In this document: piece by piece, positions 21,861-32,068 of the stretch
How the letters are laid out: each line of letters opens with the position of its first letter
Position numbering within the stretch: position 1 is the stretch's first letter
NCBI RefSeq assembly: GCF_035222275.1
Contig: NW_026946359.1
Coordinates: 1,178,001-1,242,000, forward strand
DNA: 64,000 nucleotides
Reading direction: 5' to 3'
Origin: Podospora bellae-mahoneyi
Lineage: Eukaryota > Ascomycota > Sordariomycetes > Sordariales > Podosporaceae
Notes under the pieces: generated by a model
Told to the model about the DNA's origin: nothing
Databases searched by the model: none
What the model saw: the letters and a program-made list of their open reading frames with translations, nothing else
Position numbers and translations under genes: made by a program

Positions 21861-23360
21861 ATGTTATCACCGCCCACCGCCAGCCTCCCCAGGCTTTTCC
21901 TCCCTCGCCAAACCCTCTTCAAAATCCTCCTCGCCCTCCTCCCCTCCTTCCTCTCGGACCGCCTCTTCCCCGACCATAAACCAACTTACCGCGTCCATCC
22001 AACCTCGTACCTTGACGGCCTCCGCGGCATCGCCTCCATCATCGTCTTCTTCTGCCACTACACCGAAAACAACTTTTCGGCTCTGACGCCCTCCCACGGC
22101 CTCAACGTCGACCGCCCCTCGTCTTTTATTCAACTCCCCTACTTCCGCATCATCTTCTCCGGCAGACCAATGGTGCACATCTTTTTTGTCATTTCCGGCT
22201 TTGCCCTGTCGTACAAGCCCATCAAGGCTCTACACGCCCGAGACCTGGACAAATGCTACACTGCCCTTGCGTCGTCCACGTTCCGTCGAGCGTTCAGGTT
22301 GTTTGGACCGTGCGTGGTGTCAACGTTTATGGTGCTTTGTCTCCGGCAGACGGGGTATCTGGGTCCGGCGCAGGAGACGCTGATGGAGGAGGTGTGGAAG
22401 TGGAAGGGGGCGGTGTTTCACCAGATTACTTGGGGGTGGGACTGGGATAGGGATTTGAAGCCGGCATATGATATCCACTTGTGGACGATACCAATTGAGT
22501 TTGCGCATTCGATGTTGTTGTTTATGGTTGTGCTGATGCTCAGTCGGGTGAAGCTGCATGTGAGGATGGGGAGTGTGTTGGGGTTGATGGGGTACTGTTT
22601 GATGTGTGGGAAGTGGGCGGGGTTCGAGTTTTTGGCGGGTTTGTTTTTGGCCGAGGTTTTCGTGCTGAAGCAGGAGGGGAAGAAGCAAAAGGAGTGGGAG
22701 GGGGAGAGGGAGGGGACCAAAGAAGGGGGGATGGTGATGGGACCGGGCATGTTGGTGAAGGGGTTGCAGGTGGTGATGATACTGGTGGGGTTGTTCATTG
22801 GGGGTTGGCCGAATAGGAGTGCGGATAAGACGCCGGGGATTAGCTGGTTTCTGGAGAGGACGCCGTTGCCGTTTGCGGAGATGGATCATTTGGCGCCGCA
22901 GAAGTTTTGGTTTGGGCTGAGCGCGGTGTGTACGGTGTGGGCGGTGGGGGAGCTGGATTTTCTGAGGAGGTTCTTTGAGGGGGGGCTGGCGCAGTATTGT
23001 GGGAGGATCAGTTATGCGATTTATATCATGCATGGACCGGTGATGGATACCATCCAGGCGTCGATTCTGGGGCATGTTGATATTTCTGCGAGGGGGAAGC
23101 CAGGGGATGCGAATTTTAAGGAGGCGCTTCCTGCTGCGGGTGTAAAGGGGTTTTTCGGGGTGAAGACGCCAACTCAGATCACGTTGAGCTGGTTCTTTGG
23201 GATGTGGATGATTGGGCCGTTTGTGTTTTGGGCGGCGGATGTGTTTTGGAGGGTGGTGGACAACCGGATTGTGGACTGGGGGAAGAGGTTGGAGAACTGG
23301 TGTCTGGATGAGGACACTGGGCCTAGCCCGAGGTCCCAGGGGTATTCTGTTGCTGCGTGA
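21861..23360 (+). CDS. Acyltransferase-3 family membrane protein
   Basis: Seen: a single exon of 499 residues. After a short N-terminus comes SYLDGLRGIASIIVFFCHYTENN, the hallmark of acyltransferase-3 proteins, where the conserved His lies in the first membrane helix. Then MVHIFFVISGFALSYKP, several more membrane segments, a charged Gly/Lys/Glu-rich loop near residues 270-295, and ISYAIYIMHGPV, the conserved late motif. Known: the family moves acyl groups from a membrane or cytosolic donor to sugars, lipids or drugs. Fungal members are numerous and mostly unassigned, so the substrate cannot be told. It has no biosynthetic neighbours that suggest a pathway. Odd: third codon positions change from mostly C in the first ~400 nt to mostly G after that. 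Confidence 0.88.
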   Translation: MLSPPTASLPRLFLPRQTLFKILLALLPSFLSDRLFPDHKPTYRVHPTSYLDGLRGIASIIVFFCHYTENNFSALTPSHGLNVDRPSSFIQLPYFRIIFSGRPMVHIFFVISGFALSYKPIKALHARDLDKCYTALASSTFRRAFRLFGPCVVSTFMVLCLRQTGYLGPAQETLMEEVWKWKGAVFHQITWGWDWDRDLKPAYDIHLWTIPIEFAHSMLLFMVVLMLSRVKLHVRMGSVLGLMGYCLMCGKWAGFEFLAGLFLAEVFVLKQEGKKQKEWEGEREGTKEGGMVMGPGMLVKGLQVVMILVGLFIGGWPNRSADKTPGISWFLERTPLPFAEMDHLAPQKFWFGLSAVCTVWAVGELDFLRRFFEGGLAQYCGRISYAIYIMHGPVMDTIQASILGHVDISARGKPGDANFKEALPAAGVKGFFGVKTPTQITLSWFFGMWMIGPFVFWAADVFWRVVDNRIVDWGKRLENWCLDEDTGPSPRSQGYSVAA

Positions 23361-24369
23361 AGGCTTTGCAAATGTTTGGGACCAGGGTGAAAATATCATG
23401 GGAGGTGGGTGCTTTGATGGGTAATTATTAACAGGCGGGGCGTTGTTGGGAGGAGTTGGACTGGCTGATGATTATTTTCTTTTATGTTCTTTTCCCACTC
23501 TTTGCTAGATTGGCGGCTTAGTGTTCTATACCCAGACTTCGTTGTTCACAATACAGCTTTGCTTGTTTTATGGCTTTGGAGAGAAAGATGGAACAAGAGA
23601 TGTTTGAGTTTTGGGATGAAAAGTCTCAACTGTTGGTGAATTTCTTCCAAAGCAAAAGAGCGAGTTGAGATCCGATATCATGTGACCACGCGATGCTGAC
23701 CTGCGGTTGGGGGGGGTTGTCGACGCGGGGGAGGGGGTGAGTCACGGTTGTGCAAGTTGGTCTTTATTAGTCAGGAAGGAGGTATGACTGCATTGGATAT
23801 TGCCTGGGGCAGGTCAATGGGATGATATAAACATGTCTGAGGGGCCTCAGGCTGTATTTTTTTTTACTTGAAATCTTTTGTTCTTGGTTCATCGGAATCA
23901 ATCAATTGATGAGGTTGAGAAAGAACCAATTTAGAAAACTGAATACGACCCCTCACTTTGCTACAGTTCTTTAATCTTTCCCCCTCTCTCTCCGGTCTTC
24001 GGGCACGGCACACGCCATCAATTGAAGGATAGCCGTGGGAAACCGCTCTGATCCGAAGGGGCGTTGTGTTATTGGGATTGAGTGGATGAGATCTTGGGGT
24101 GTCGATTCAGCTTTTGACTCTTGGGTGTAGTAGGTAGTTGGGAAGGTAGGGTGTCTATATGGGATTTGTTTCCTGCTTTCATGTTCTGGTTTATTCCCTG
24201 TTTTTGGGTCACTTACACCTTTGTCACAGCCTCACCGCACAACCTTCTCACACAACCTTCTCCCAGCAACCCCCCCATCTCAATTACCGCCATTGAACCA
24301 TCACCCAAACCAATTAACTGACACAATCCTCATACCAACCAGTCAGTCTCAACTCAACCCAAACCGAAA
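23361..24369. other. Intergenic between the acyltransferase and GFA-fold genes
   Basis: About 1 kb with no gene that I can support. It includes a short G-rich patch at 23707-23740 and a CA-rich leader before 24370. Confidence 0.55.
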
Positions 24370-25130
24370 ATGAACGCCTCCTGCCAATGCGGCTCCATCC
24401 GCTTCAAAACCCCCCTCCCCAAACCCCTAGCCTTGTATATCTGCCACTGGTATTTCCTCTCCCATCCCCCACCCCCCCTTTTTTTTTTTCCCTCTTGGTT
24501 TTCTAACATTAGCAAAACAGCATAGCCTGCCAAAGACAAACCTCCTCCGCCTTTGGCGTTTCGGCCATCTTCCCCCGCTTCTCCCTCCCCGCCAACCTCA
24601 TCCAACCACCGCCCTCTTCACCAACATCATCCTCGGTCTCGTCATCAGGGAGTCCGCCAGCTGGATGTGAAGGGAGCGGGAGTAACCTGCTATCAGTCTA
24701 CTCACGCGCAACAACCAACGGGCAGACGCTGTACTGCTATTTTTGCAAGAGGTGCGGGACGAGGTTGGTGCATGATAGTCCTGTGAGTTTCCCCTTACCC
24801 CCAACAAAAAAAACATGATATGGGTTTTACGGTTGCCTGTTACGAATGTGGCTGACAAACAATCAGAACAAAAACGTCGTCAGCGTCAAGGGGGGTTGCC
24901 TAGAGGGGTTGGATTGGAAGAGCGCGATTCACATTTGGTATGCCACCCTCCCTCGTAACATTCACAGTTGTAAGGGGCGGTATCTAACGGGAAGATTGCC
25001 ATCTAGGACAAAATCAGCCATGGTGCCAATCCCAGAAGGCGTGGAATCCCACAATGAGGACTGCAAGGACCCGGAAGAGTATGGTGTTTGTCAGGAGGAG
25101 TTGGATCAGCCGTCGGGGGGGAGTTTGTGA
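24370..25130 (+). CDS. GFA/CENP-V-fold zinc protein
   Basis: Seen: four exons, 24370-24449, 24521-24782, 24867-24937 and 25007-25130, give 178 residues. The Cys pattern is C5-x-C7-G-S, then C25-H-C27-x-x-C30-Q, and later YCYFCKRCGTR. Known: this is the layout of the GFA family (glutathione-dependent formaldehyde-activating enzyme and CENP-V relatives), which binds two zinc ions. Most fungal members have no proven reaction, so a glutathione-adduct lyase role is only a family suggestion. All three introns restore the frame and the middle one falls in a loop. Intron 1 carries a T-run. Start: first ATG, directly before CQCGS as is common in the family. Confidence 0.85.
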
Positions 25131-25580
25131 GTGATTTCGTTGACAGCAATAATCGGAAGCCGGAAATATAGGTCAGGAAAAAAAAGGGAATATGAATACA
25201 CCACTCGGTTTCAAGGTGAGGTCAAAAAGAATACCAAAACTAAATGCCACGTCTTTTTAATACAACCCTGCAATGCTTCGTGCTCATGCTATGCTGCAAT
25301 TATATGCCATGCTCACAGACAAAAAAAAAAAAAAAAAAAATGCTGACTTAACAAAACACACTCAGCACCCCGACCCAGCCCTGTCTGTCTCTTATATATC
25401 AGCCATCCCAATCCTCCAAGCTACATAAATGATCGTCATCCCACCGTTCATTTAAAAAAAGAAGAAAAAGTCATCCCACCCTACCATCCCATCGCCATTT
25501 CCTGTAATCCGCAAATCATATCAGCAACAACACAATTCCAAAAACCACCCCAAATCCAAAGGAACAAACACGGTTATCCA
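25131..25580. other. Intergenic between convergent GFA-fold gene and CHK1
   Basis: 450 nt of convergent 3' flanks with an A20 run at 25321-25340. No gene seen. Confidence 0.6.
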
Positions 25581-27368
25581 TTACTGTGAACTCCCCCCAT
25601 CCCCACTCCAAACCCCCTCCTTGCACAGCAGCGCCACCTTCTTGAAAAACCTCCGCCACTCTAGCGGGTCACCCTTCACCTTGACAAACCTAACCTCGTG
25701 CAGCATCACCTCCTGGCCCTCCTCGTCAGACATGCTCGTCATCAGCCTGTACTTGTCCACCAGCACCTCCCCGTGCAGGCTCTGGTTTCTCCCGTCCACC
25801 GTCTTCACCTTTAGCGTCGCCACGTGGTCCGACTCCGGGTTGACACTACCACCGATTTGAGCCGGTTGCGGCACGTTGAGCTGGTGAAGCGCGTCGCTGA
25901 GCATCTGCACGAGCAGCACCGGTGGCATGTGCGAGAAGAATCTTGTCAGCGAGTATGAGGGGATGATGTCCCTGAACTGGCGGGCGTGCTGGGTCAAGGA
26001 CAATGGGATGCCTGGGATCTGCGAGAACTGGCTCATGGACGGGTCATCCGACAGAGCGGAGAGGGCGGCCAGGGCCAGGTTTCGGTTGGGATGCCGGCTT
26101 GACGGCGGAGGAAGGATGGAAGCAGCATCGCGGGGAGCCAACGGCTGCGTCGAGGAGATGATGGCGTGAGTACCCAGTGTTCGGAGGGTTGGCCGTTCCC
26201 AATCGAAGGCTGCATCTGTGATAGGAGTTTCGGGTTGGGTGGCTGGGAGTTTGGTAGTCCACGAGCTGGAGGGCTGGGAATCGAGGTCCATTGCTTCTGG
26301 TTGGGAAGCACGCTGGGAGGGGGTTGGCTCTGCGCTGAGATCAATGCGTAGGGCGGCCAGCATTTTGGTGGCCAGAGCCAGAGGATCTGACACCTTGCCG
26401 TCGGCGGCGAGGAGGGGGTTGTGACGGGTGTACCATGGGTGCTGGCGAATTTGAGCAAAGCTAAATCGTCTCTGAGGTTCAATGTTCATCATGCCTCGGA
26501 GGAGGGATAATGTGTTGGGGGGAATCCTCTGCCATAGCTGATCTGTACTCCGCCCATGCGTCCGTACGTACTCCTGAAACTCCCAACTTCCAGTTGTTGG
26601 CTCGTCCCATGGTGTATTGCCCACCAAAAGCACAAACAAAATGACGCCACAAGACCAGATGTCGACCAGATCCGCCGAGTATTTCTGCTGGTCAGGCGAC
26701 CTCTTATCTGGCCTGGCACACTGCAGTACCTCGGGGGCGATATATGGGGGGCTACCGCACATGGTGGCCGTCTGCTTCCGTACTCCCTTGTACTCAAACA
26801 TGGTCGACATGCCAAAGTCGGCAATCTTGAGGTTGCCTGTGTCTGACAAAAGAATGTTCTCGGGTTTGAGGTCCCGGTGGGCTACCCCCTTGGAGTGCAT
26901 GAAGCTGACACCAGCGATTAGTTGCAAGAAGTACAGATGCGCAATGTCTTCCTGAACGCCGACGTCCGCCTCGATCTTGTCAAAAAGATCACCTCCTTCG
27001 GCAAACTCCATGGCGATCCATCTCCAGACGGCATCTTCGCCAGTAGCGAACCACTCGATGATGTTGGGGTGCTGGCCGATGTGCGAGTGCAATGACACCT
27101 CCATGGCGATTTGCTTGGCTGATATCCGCCCATGCTTGACAGCGTAACCCTTGTGGATCAGCTTGACAGCAAAGACTGGTGTTGGTGCATCCAGAGGAAT
27201 CGCCTTTTTGATGCTGGTTGATCAGAGTCAGCTGGTGGGGTCCTACCCCGGTGTAAGTGAGATGGGTGCGGGAAGAACTCACGATGCATATGCGCCCCTT
27301 CCTATCGTCTTGGAGATGATGCGGAAGGGCAAATCGTTTGGAAGCGGGTCTAATTGTGACTGTTGCAT
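25581..27368 (-). CDS. chk1: Checkpoint kinase CHK1
   Basis: Seen: exons 27368-27283 and 27213-25581 (69-nt intron) give 572 residues. Kinase motifs in order: glycine loop IGRGAYAS (22-29), AVKLIHK with K46, E67, HRDLKPEN with D143, DFG (161-163), CGSPPYIAPEV and DIWSCGVILFVLLVGNTPWD. The kinase domain is at the extreme N-terminus. The C-terminus (ALHQLNVPQPAQ ... FVKVKGDPLEWRRFFKKV) looks like the KA1 autoinhibitory domain. Known: this order is CHK1; CHK2/PRD-4 would carry an FHA domain first. CHK1 delays mitosis after DNA damage or stalled replication, under ATR/Mec1. An SQ motif occurs in the linker (SQFSQ), a possible ATR site. Start ATG 27368 has a good context (AAAAATGC). It shares a 782-nt divergent promoter with an APC/C-type E2 gene. 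Confidence 0.9.
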
Positions 27369-28150
27369 TTTTGAGAGCTGTTTTAGTTGATGTGATCCGA
27401 AACTGATGTCCAAAGTTATGGCGATGGAGGTGTCCCAGGCAGCATCCCGGGGTATCCCTTGAGCCAGAAGTGGTATTATTCAAAACAAAAGGCAGGGACG
27501 GGGTATCAAAGAAAGAGTACAAAGATACAAGGCAAGTGAGGAAGGCTGAGTTCAATAACAGGCCGATAGTAAGCGGAAGGAAGTTGCACTCACCATTTTC
27601 TGAGTGCTGTTTGGATGAAATATGACGCGTCTTATAAAGTTCGCGTACCCGTGTAAAGTGTATTTGTATCTTGATGCGCTCAAAGAGTGGAGTGGCGGGC
27701 AAAATGTTTTGTCTGGGCACAGCAGCCAAAGGCACGCTCTGATTGGCTATGGCACAAGGGTTGCGCCCGGACCAGGCCGCTCTTGGCCGGCAGTGGTTGC
27801 TAGAGAGTCTCCAGCTTGTTACCTAGCGGGCTGGTGGGGGCAGGCAAAGTTGGGTCTTTCTTGTAAACATTCCTCTTGGGCTCTATGACCTTCAGACGCC
27901 GCTCCGCCAAAACTCACGAGGCGCCTTCCATCTCTTTCCTGAAAGCAAACACCAACCTCATGCGCACCATTTGACATCATAAGCCCTCCAATTCCTACGA
28001 AGCTGACGCCCCCGCTGTTGCAGGTACGCAATCGACCTCTCTTCCAGACCAGCCTCTTCTGCATCGACCCGCTTGGGTATATTAACCTGGATCCTGTCGC
28101 AGCATACGCCGAAGACATTCTTTACTCTTACGCCCGTCTTTGTCGACATC
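27369..28150. promoter_or_regulatory. Divergent promoter of CHK1 and the E2-C gene
   Basis: 782 nt between two cell-cycle genes. It contains ACGCGT at 27625-27630 and a TATAAA-like box directly beside it at about 27633. No gene inside. Confidence 0.6.
27625..27630. promoter_or_regulatory. ACGCGT, MCB-type element
   Basis: A perfect MluI cell-cycle box, 257 nt upstream of the CHK1 ATG and about 520 nt upstream of the E2-C ATG. It could couple either gene to G1/S transcription. This is a motif match only. Confidence 0.4.
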
Positions 28151-28819
28151 ATGTCTTACATGGATGACACCCAGAACTCGGCCCCTGGAAGCCTCCCAGC
28201 CAGCAAGGCCGCCACCGGTGCTGCTACAAGCAAGAAGGTCAACGAGAATGCGACGAAGAGGTGAGCGTCGCGTGGGCGGTGTGGTGGAAGACTCATCATG
28301 GCTGACAACATGGGCCCGAAGACTGCAGAACGAGCTTATGCAAATGATGACCTCACCTGCCCCTGGCATCTCCGCGTTCCCCTCGGCCGACGGCAACCTG
28401 CTCTTCTGGCGCGCTACCATTGAAGGTCCCGAAGACACACCATATGCTGGCCTCAACCTCAAGCTCAGCTTCGAGTTCCCTGCCAACTATCCATACACGC
28501 CACCCACCGTACTTTTTATCACCCCCATTTACCACCCCAACGTCGACTTCTCCGGCCGCATCTGCCTCGATATTCTCAAGGACAAGTGGACGCCTGCCTA
28601 CAACACTCAAACGGTGTTGCTGAGCTTGCAGTCTCTCTTGGGCGAACCAAACAAGTAAGACCATGTGTTCTGCCGATATCTGGCAAGGAAGTGTTTGAGA
28701 TTGCTAACAGAAACAGCGCTTCCCCCCTCAACGGCGAGGCTGCCGAACTCTGGGACAAGGACCCAGCTCTTTTTAAGACCAAGGTCATGGACCGTCATAA
28801 GGATATTGAGGAGGACTGA
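28151..28819 (+). CDS. ubc11: Ubiquitin-conjugating enzyme E2-C (UBE2C/Ubc11 type)
   Basis: Seen: exons 28151-28260, 28322-28654 and 28717-28819 give 181 residues. A ~36-residue disordered N-terminal extension precedes the UBC fold. The fold holds YPYTPPTVLF, the HPN motif (108-110), the catalytic C118 in GRICLDILKDKWTP, then LLGEPNNASPLNGEAAELW. Known: the N-terminal extension, CLDILKDKW and LLGEPNNASPLN identify UBE2C/UbcH10, the E2 that starts ubiquitin chains on cyclins and securin with the anaphase-promoting complex. The second acceptor was set at CAG 28716, since that restores PNNASPLN. The gene is divergent from CHK1, an entry and an exit control of mitosis back to back. Confidence 0.92.
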
Positions 28820-29350
28820 ATAGACAAAACTAATCAATGAGTTTACGACACACGCATCTGCATTTTCTTTTTGCCTGGGGGAACGGAGTCATGACGGCGT
28901 GTTTGCTGTTTGTTGTCAAGGTGGAAATCAAAGGCGTACTTGGTACCTGAAGTTAAGGATTGCATTCCGGGGGGGGGGGTTTTGGTACATGGATTTCTCG
29001 CATCGACGCTGCCTGCTTGCAGAGTAACTCCTCAAGTACATCGAGCATTGTTTTTTGCAACGGACATTGTCGTCCACGAGCGTATCACTTTGAGATATAC
29101 ACTCCAGCGTATCACTCTGAACAAAGGTTTCTTTCCCATCGCAAGCTCCAGCTCCAGCTCCTTCACATGTCGTTCGGGTTGGTTTGGTGAATTGGTTTTT
29201 TGGTATCGGAGGTGCCGTTTTTACGAACCCATCTATTCGTAATAGGAAGCTAGAAGCCATGCGTAACTCCGTAAAATCCCAATGCCGTCCTGAACCCGAA
29301 CCACGGCCCGTCCTCAATCCCACTTTTTAATTGTTGCCGACAACCAAAAT
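28820..29350. other. Intergenic between convergent E2-C and eL31
   Basis: 530 nt of 3' flanks with a G-run near 28970. No gene seen. Confidence 0.6.
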
Positions 29351-29933
29351 TTACTCCTCAACAACGACGGTGTGGAGGCCCTTGGGGTTCGTGACGTTGA
29401 CGGCCTGGACGTAGCTGTAAAGCTTCTCCTTAGCGCCCTCCTCGTCGTTACGTTTCCGGGAGATGCGGACGCGGAGTCTGTAAGGAACGCCCTTGACACC
29501 CTGCTCCCAGACCTTCTTGTTCAGCTGGGGGTCGAGGCGGACATCGGTGGTGCCCTGTAACATGACATCTCAAGTCAGCTTTTCTGTCCTATGCCACCAC
29601 ACACACTTATCATCCGGAATCTCGAGCTGGGAAGGGCGAGTGGTTTCGTGTGCCGTGACCGTGAAGTCGTCGGGATAGTGGGGAGGTTTCTGCGGTCGAA
29701 CGTACCATGGCCTTGTAGGCAAACTCCTTGATCTCCTTGATCGCCTTGGGAGCCCGCTTCTTGAAGGTCACGCCGTGGAGCTGTCCATCGAGTCAGCAAT
29801 TCAATTCTTTCATCGACTATCGCCCTCGTTCGACTTGACATACGCGCTTGTGGAGGTGGATGGTGTACTCGCGAGCCACAACGTCGGCGATGGCCGAACG
29901 CTGGGTCTTTCCGGAGGGCTTGGTGGACGACAT
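29351..29933 (-). CDS. rpl31: 60S ribosomal protein eL31
   Basis: Seen: exons 29933-29844, 29780-29706 and 29554-29351 give 122 residues: [26 protein letters not shown]..., [54 protein letters not shown] and a C-terminus ending VVVEE. Known: this matches eL31, an essential protein at the rim of the polypeptide exit tunnel. Introns are 63 and 151 nt, both phase 0. Immediately before the ATG the minus strand shows CTAAC and CACCTCCTACCAG, and a GTACGT donor lies about 100 nt upstream, so the leader is probably spliced too, as in many ribosomal protein genes. Codon use is strongly C-ending throughout, as expected for high expression. Confidence 0.95.
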
Positions 29934-30861
29934 TCTGGTAGGAGGTGAGTTAGCCGCTGCACAGCGTCTCTGTTGGTTTCTGCAATGGCGAGCAGAAAAT
30001 AAATCGAGTCGAATCGAGGGGAAACTGCCAGCAATTACGTACTTCGGAGACGTGGGATCTCTTGCACTCGGAATCGGGTTGAGTGGTGTCGTGAGGTCGC
30101 GGGCTTTTGCTGGGTTCAATAAACCTACCTCTGGGGAATTTTGCACCTGGTTTTTCCGCGAATTCTGTCTGGTGCGCCGACCACTGGGCTCAAGGCACTC
30201 GCGTAACTGCCCTAAAGTGGAATGGCGCCTGTGCTCTTCCAGCCCCACCTTCACTTTCACACCGCCAAGGTTCTGGCGGTCGGTAGCCCACTGGCAGACA
30301 GCTGCCCAGGTGTCATCTCGGAATGGGCCAATCATGACTCCACAGCCAATCTCAAAAGATGAATTGGCGCTGGAAGCTTGAGTGGAACTCCTGTTCATCA
30401 GACTCTCATGCGTGCAGGGGCAGCCGTGCGCCTTGGAAGCTCTTCATGCCAACTCCTGCGCCCGCCTGTTCCAGGTCTCAACGACATTCCATCATCGCCA
30501 GTCTCTGCGCGACCCGACACTGTTCCCTGGTGCGCTGAGCGCACTTGTCACTCTTTTCGTACGCCCTCAGCAAATTCGTCCTAATTTTCCGCACTACCTC
30601 ATCGACCGACCCCAGCTACTCCGGCGACACTTGAAAGTTACCACTCTACCCGAGCAACATCCTCAGCGACCCTCCCTGAAAAGTCGATTTACGCGGTCAC
30701 CTCAAAACTGAGCTCTTCCAACTCTCCAACGTCAATTCACGAATCACACCCCGAACTAGCGACGCCTTTCCCCAGGACCACGCAAAGCTCCGTCTGACGC
30801 TGCGATCATTCTTTTAATCATTTCCTGTCGACTTTCTTAACGGCAAAGTCGACTGGCGAAA
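29934..30861. promoter_or_regulatory. Divergent promoter of eL31 and RgsC/Rax1
   Basis: About 930 nt. It holds the likely eL31 leader intron at its left end and CA/TC-rich sequence toward the RGS gene. No other gene is supported. Confidence 0.55.
29935..30042 (-). other. Probable 5' UTR intron of eL31
   Basis: A GTACGT donor (30042-30037), a CTAAC branch-type sequence and a CAG acceptor (29937-29935) sit so that splicing would place the leader one nucleotide from the ATG. The signals are good, but there is no coding frame to confirm the splice. Confidence 0.6.
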
Positions 30862-32068
30862 ATGAACGACCCCATGGCATCAACACCCTCACCGGTGCCC
30901 GATTTGAATCGGAACCGACTACCCACCCTCTTCGAAGTCTTAAGTCGACGGACATTGCCCCCTGTCGATTTGTTCTCCTTTTATATTTATATGCGGGACC
31001 AGCAGCGCTCTGTCGACTATCTTGATTTCTGGTACGTCAACTGGGGAGGGCGTTGGTAGCACGAGTATTGTTTGCTAACAAGGGATCATAGGCTTGATGT
31101 CGCCCAGCACATGTCTCTGTGCCGCCACTATGTTCGGGAGCTGCGCCGATCAGTTTTGGTGGGTACCCCAGATTTGGACAAGACGTCCAAACGATCTTCG
31201 GCCATCTTGGAAGGCCTAGGTGACCTGAACCATTCGGCCGCTGGGCCGTCCATGTACGCGACGGAGAAGGAAAGAGATCAGGATGCTCAGATGTCAATGT
31301 TTTTGCGGGAAGATAGAAACCCCCACGATTCACCACACAGCAGCAATGGGAGACGCGCTCGCGCAAGCACCAACCTTAGCAGCACCCCTCGCGAACCTAA
31401 TACCGATTCAAACTCTCCGGCTCACACAGTTGCCCGGCAAGATATCAGAGCTTCCGCCGAGAAGATCCTCTACACTTTCCTTCTTCCCGGTGCGGAACGC
31501 GAGATAACGCTCCCGGGTTCAATTACCCAGGATGTAACGACAGCAATCGAAGAGTTCGGGCGAGATGACCCAGAGGTTTTCGATGTGGCCAAGGACTACG
31601 TTTTCCAAGCGATGGAGCGAGATGCGTTCCCCGGCTTTCTTAGAATGAAGGCCCTTGGAAATCTTATCCCACCAACACTGATCATGAGACTCATCTTTGG
31701 CTTGGTCTCCATGTTTGGCGGTTTCTGGGCTGCGTTCATTTTGATATTCCTCAATAAGGACCGAATGACTCGCTGTTGGGTATGTATCACTCCTTTCTGC
31801 ATGTACGGAGCTCAGCGCTAACACCCTTCAGCTCATCCTCCCCTTCACACTAGGCGTGTACTTTCTCGCCTCCTACCAGTACTCACTCGACCCAGCCCTT
31901 GCCCTTCTCGGGTTCAGCGAGTACACCCCCTTCAACTTCTCCAGAATACGAGAACCATATGTCCGAAAGCTCCTCGCCCGACGAGCCATCATGGTACTCG
32001 CCGTGACATTGCTCGTCGATGCCGCGTTATGTGTGCTGTTCATCCTGGTGCCCGGCAAACGACTCTGA
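30862..32068 (+). CDS. RGS-domain membrane protein, RgsC/Rax1 type
   Basis: Seen: exons 30862-31031, 31092-31779 and 31832-32068 give 364 residues. An RGS-like domain begins LPTLFEVLSRRTLPPVDLFSFYIYMRDQ and DYLDFWLDVAQH. It is split by a Ser-rich insert and resumes with ILYTFLLPGAEREI and VFDVAKDYVFQAMERDAFPGFLRMK. Three membrane segments follow (LIMRLIFGLVSMFGGFWAAF, LILPFTLGVYFLASYQYS, RAIMVLAVTLLVDAALCVLFIL). Known: RGS followed by three C-terminal membrane helices is the layout of yeast Rax1 and Aspergillus RgsC, which act in bud-site choice, growth and conidiation. Inference: it may tune a G-alpha protein, possibly one that RIC8 (20 kb away) activates, but Rax1-type RGS domains may lack GAP activity. 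Confidence 0.85.

Noticed and set aside
22320-23399. 359-codon open frame on the minus strand opposite the acyltransferase
   Set aside because: Same-phase shadow of a G3-rich coding strand; Pro/His/Arg/Gln-rich with no family resemblance. Similar long antisense frames lie opposite the sulfatase (16253-17200) and copper ATPase (38042-39286).
29556-29705. C/D-box snoRNA inside the eL31 second intron
   Set aside because: A partial C-box-like ATGATAA and a CTGA occur, but the C box does not match RTGATGA, the spacing is only ~30 nt and the CTGA also serves as branch site.
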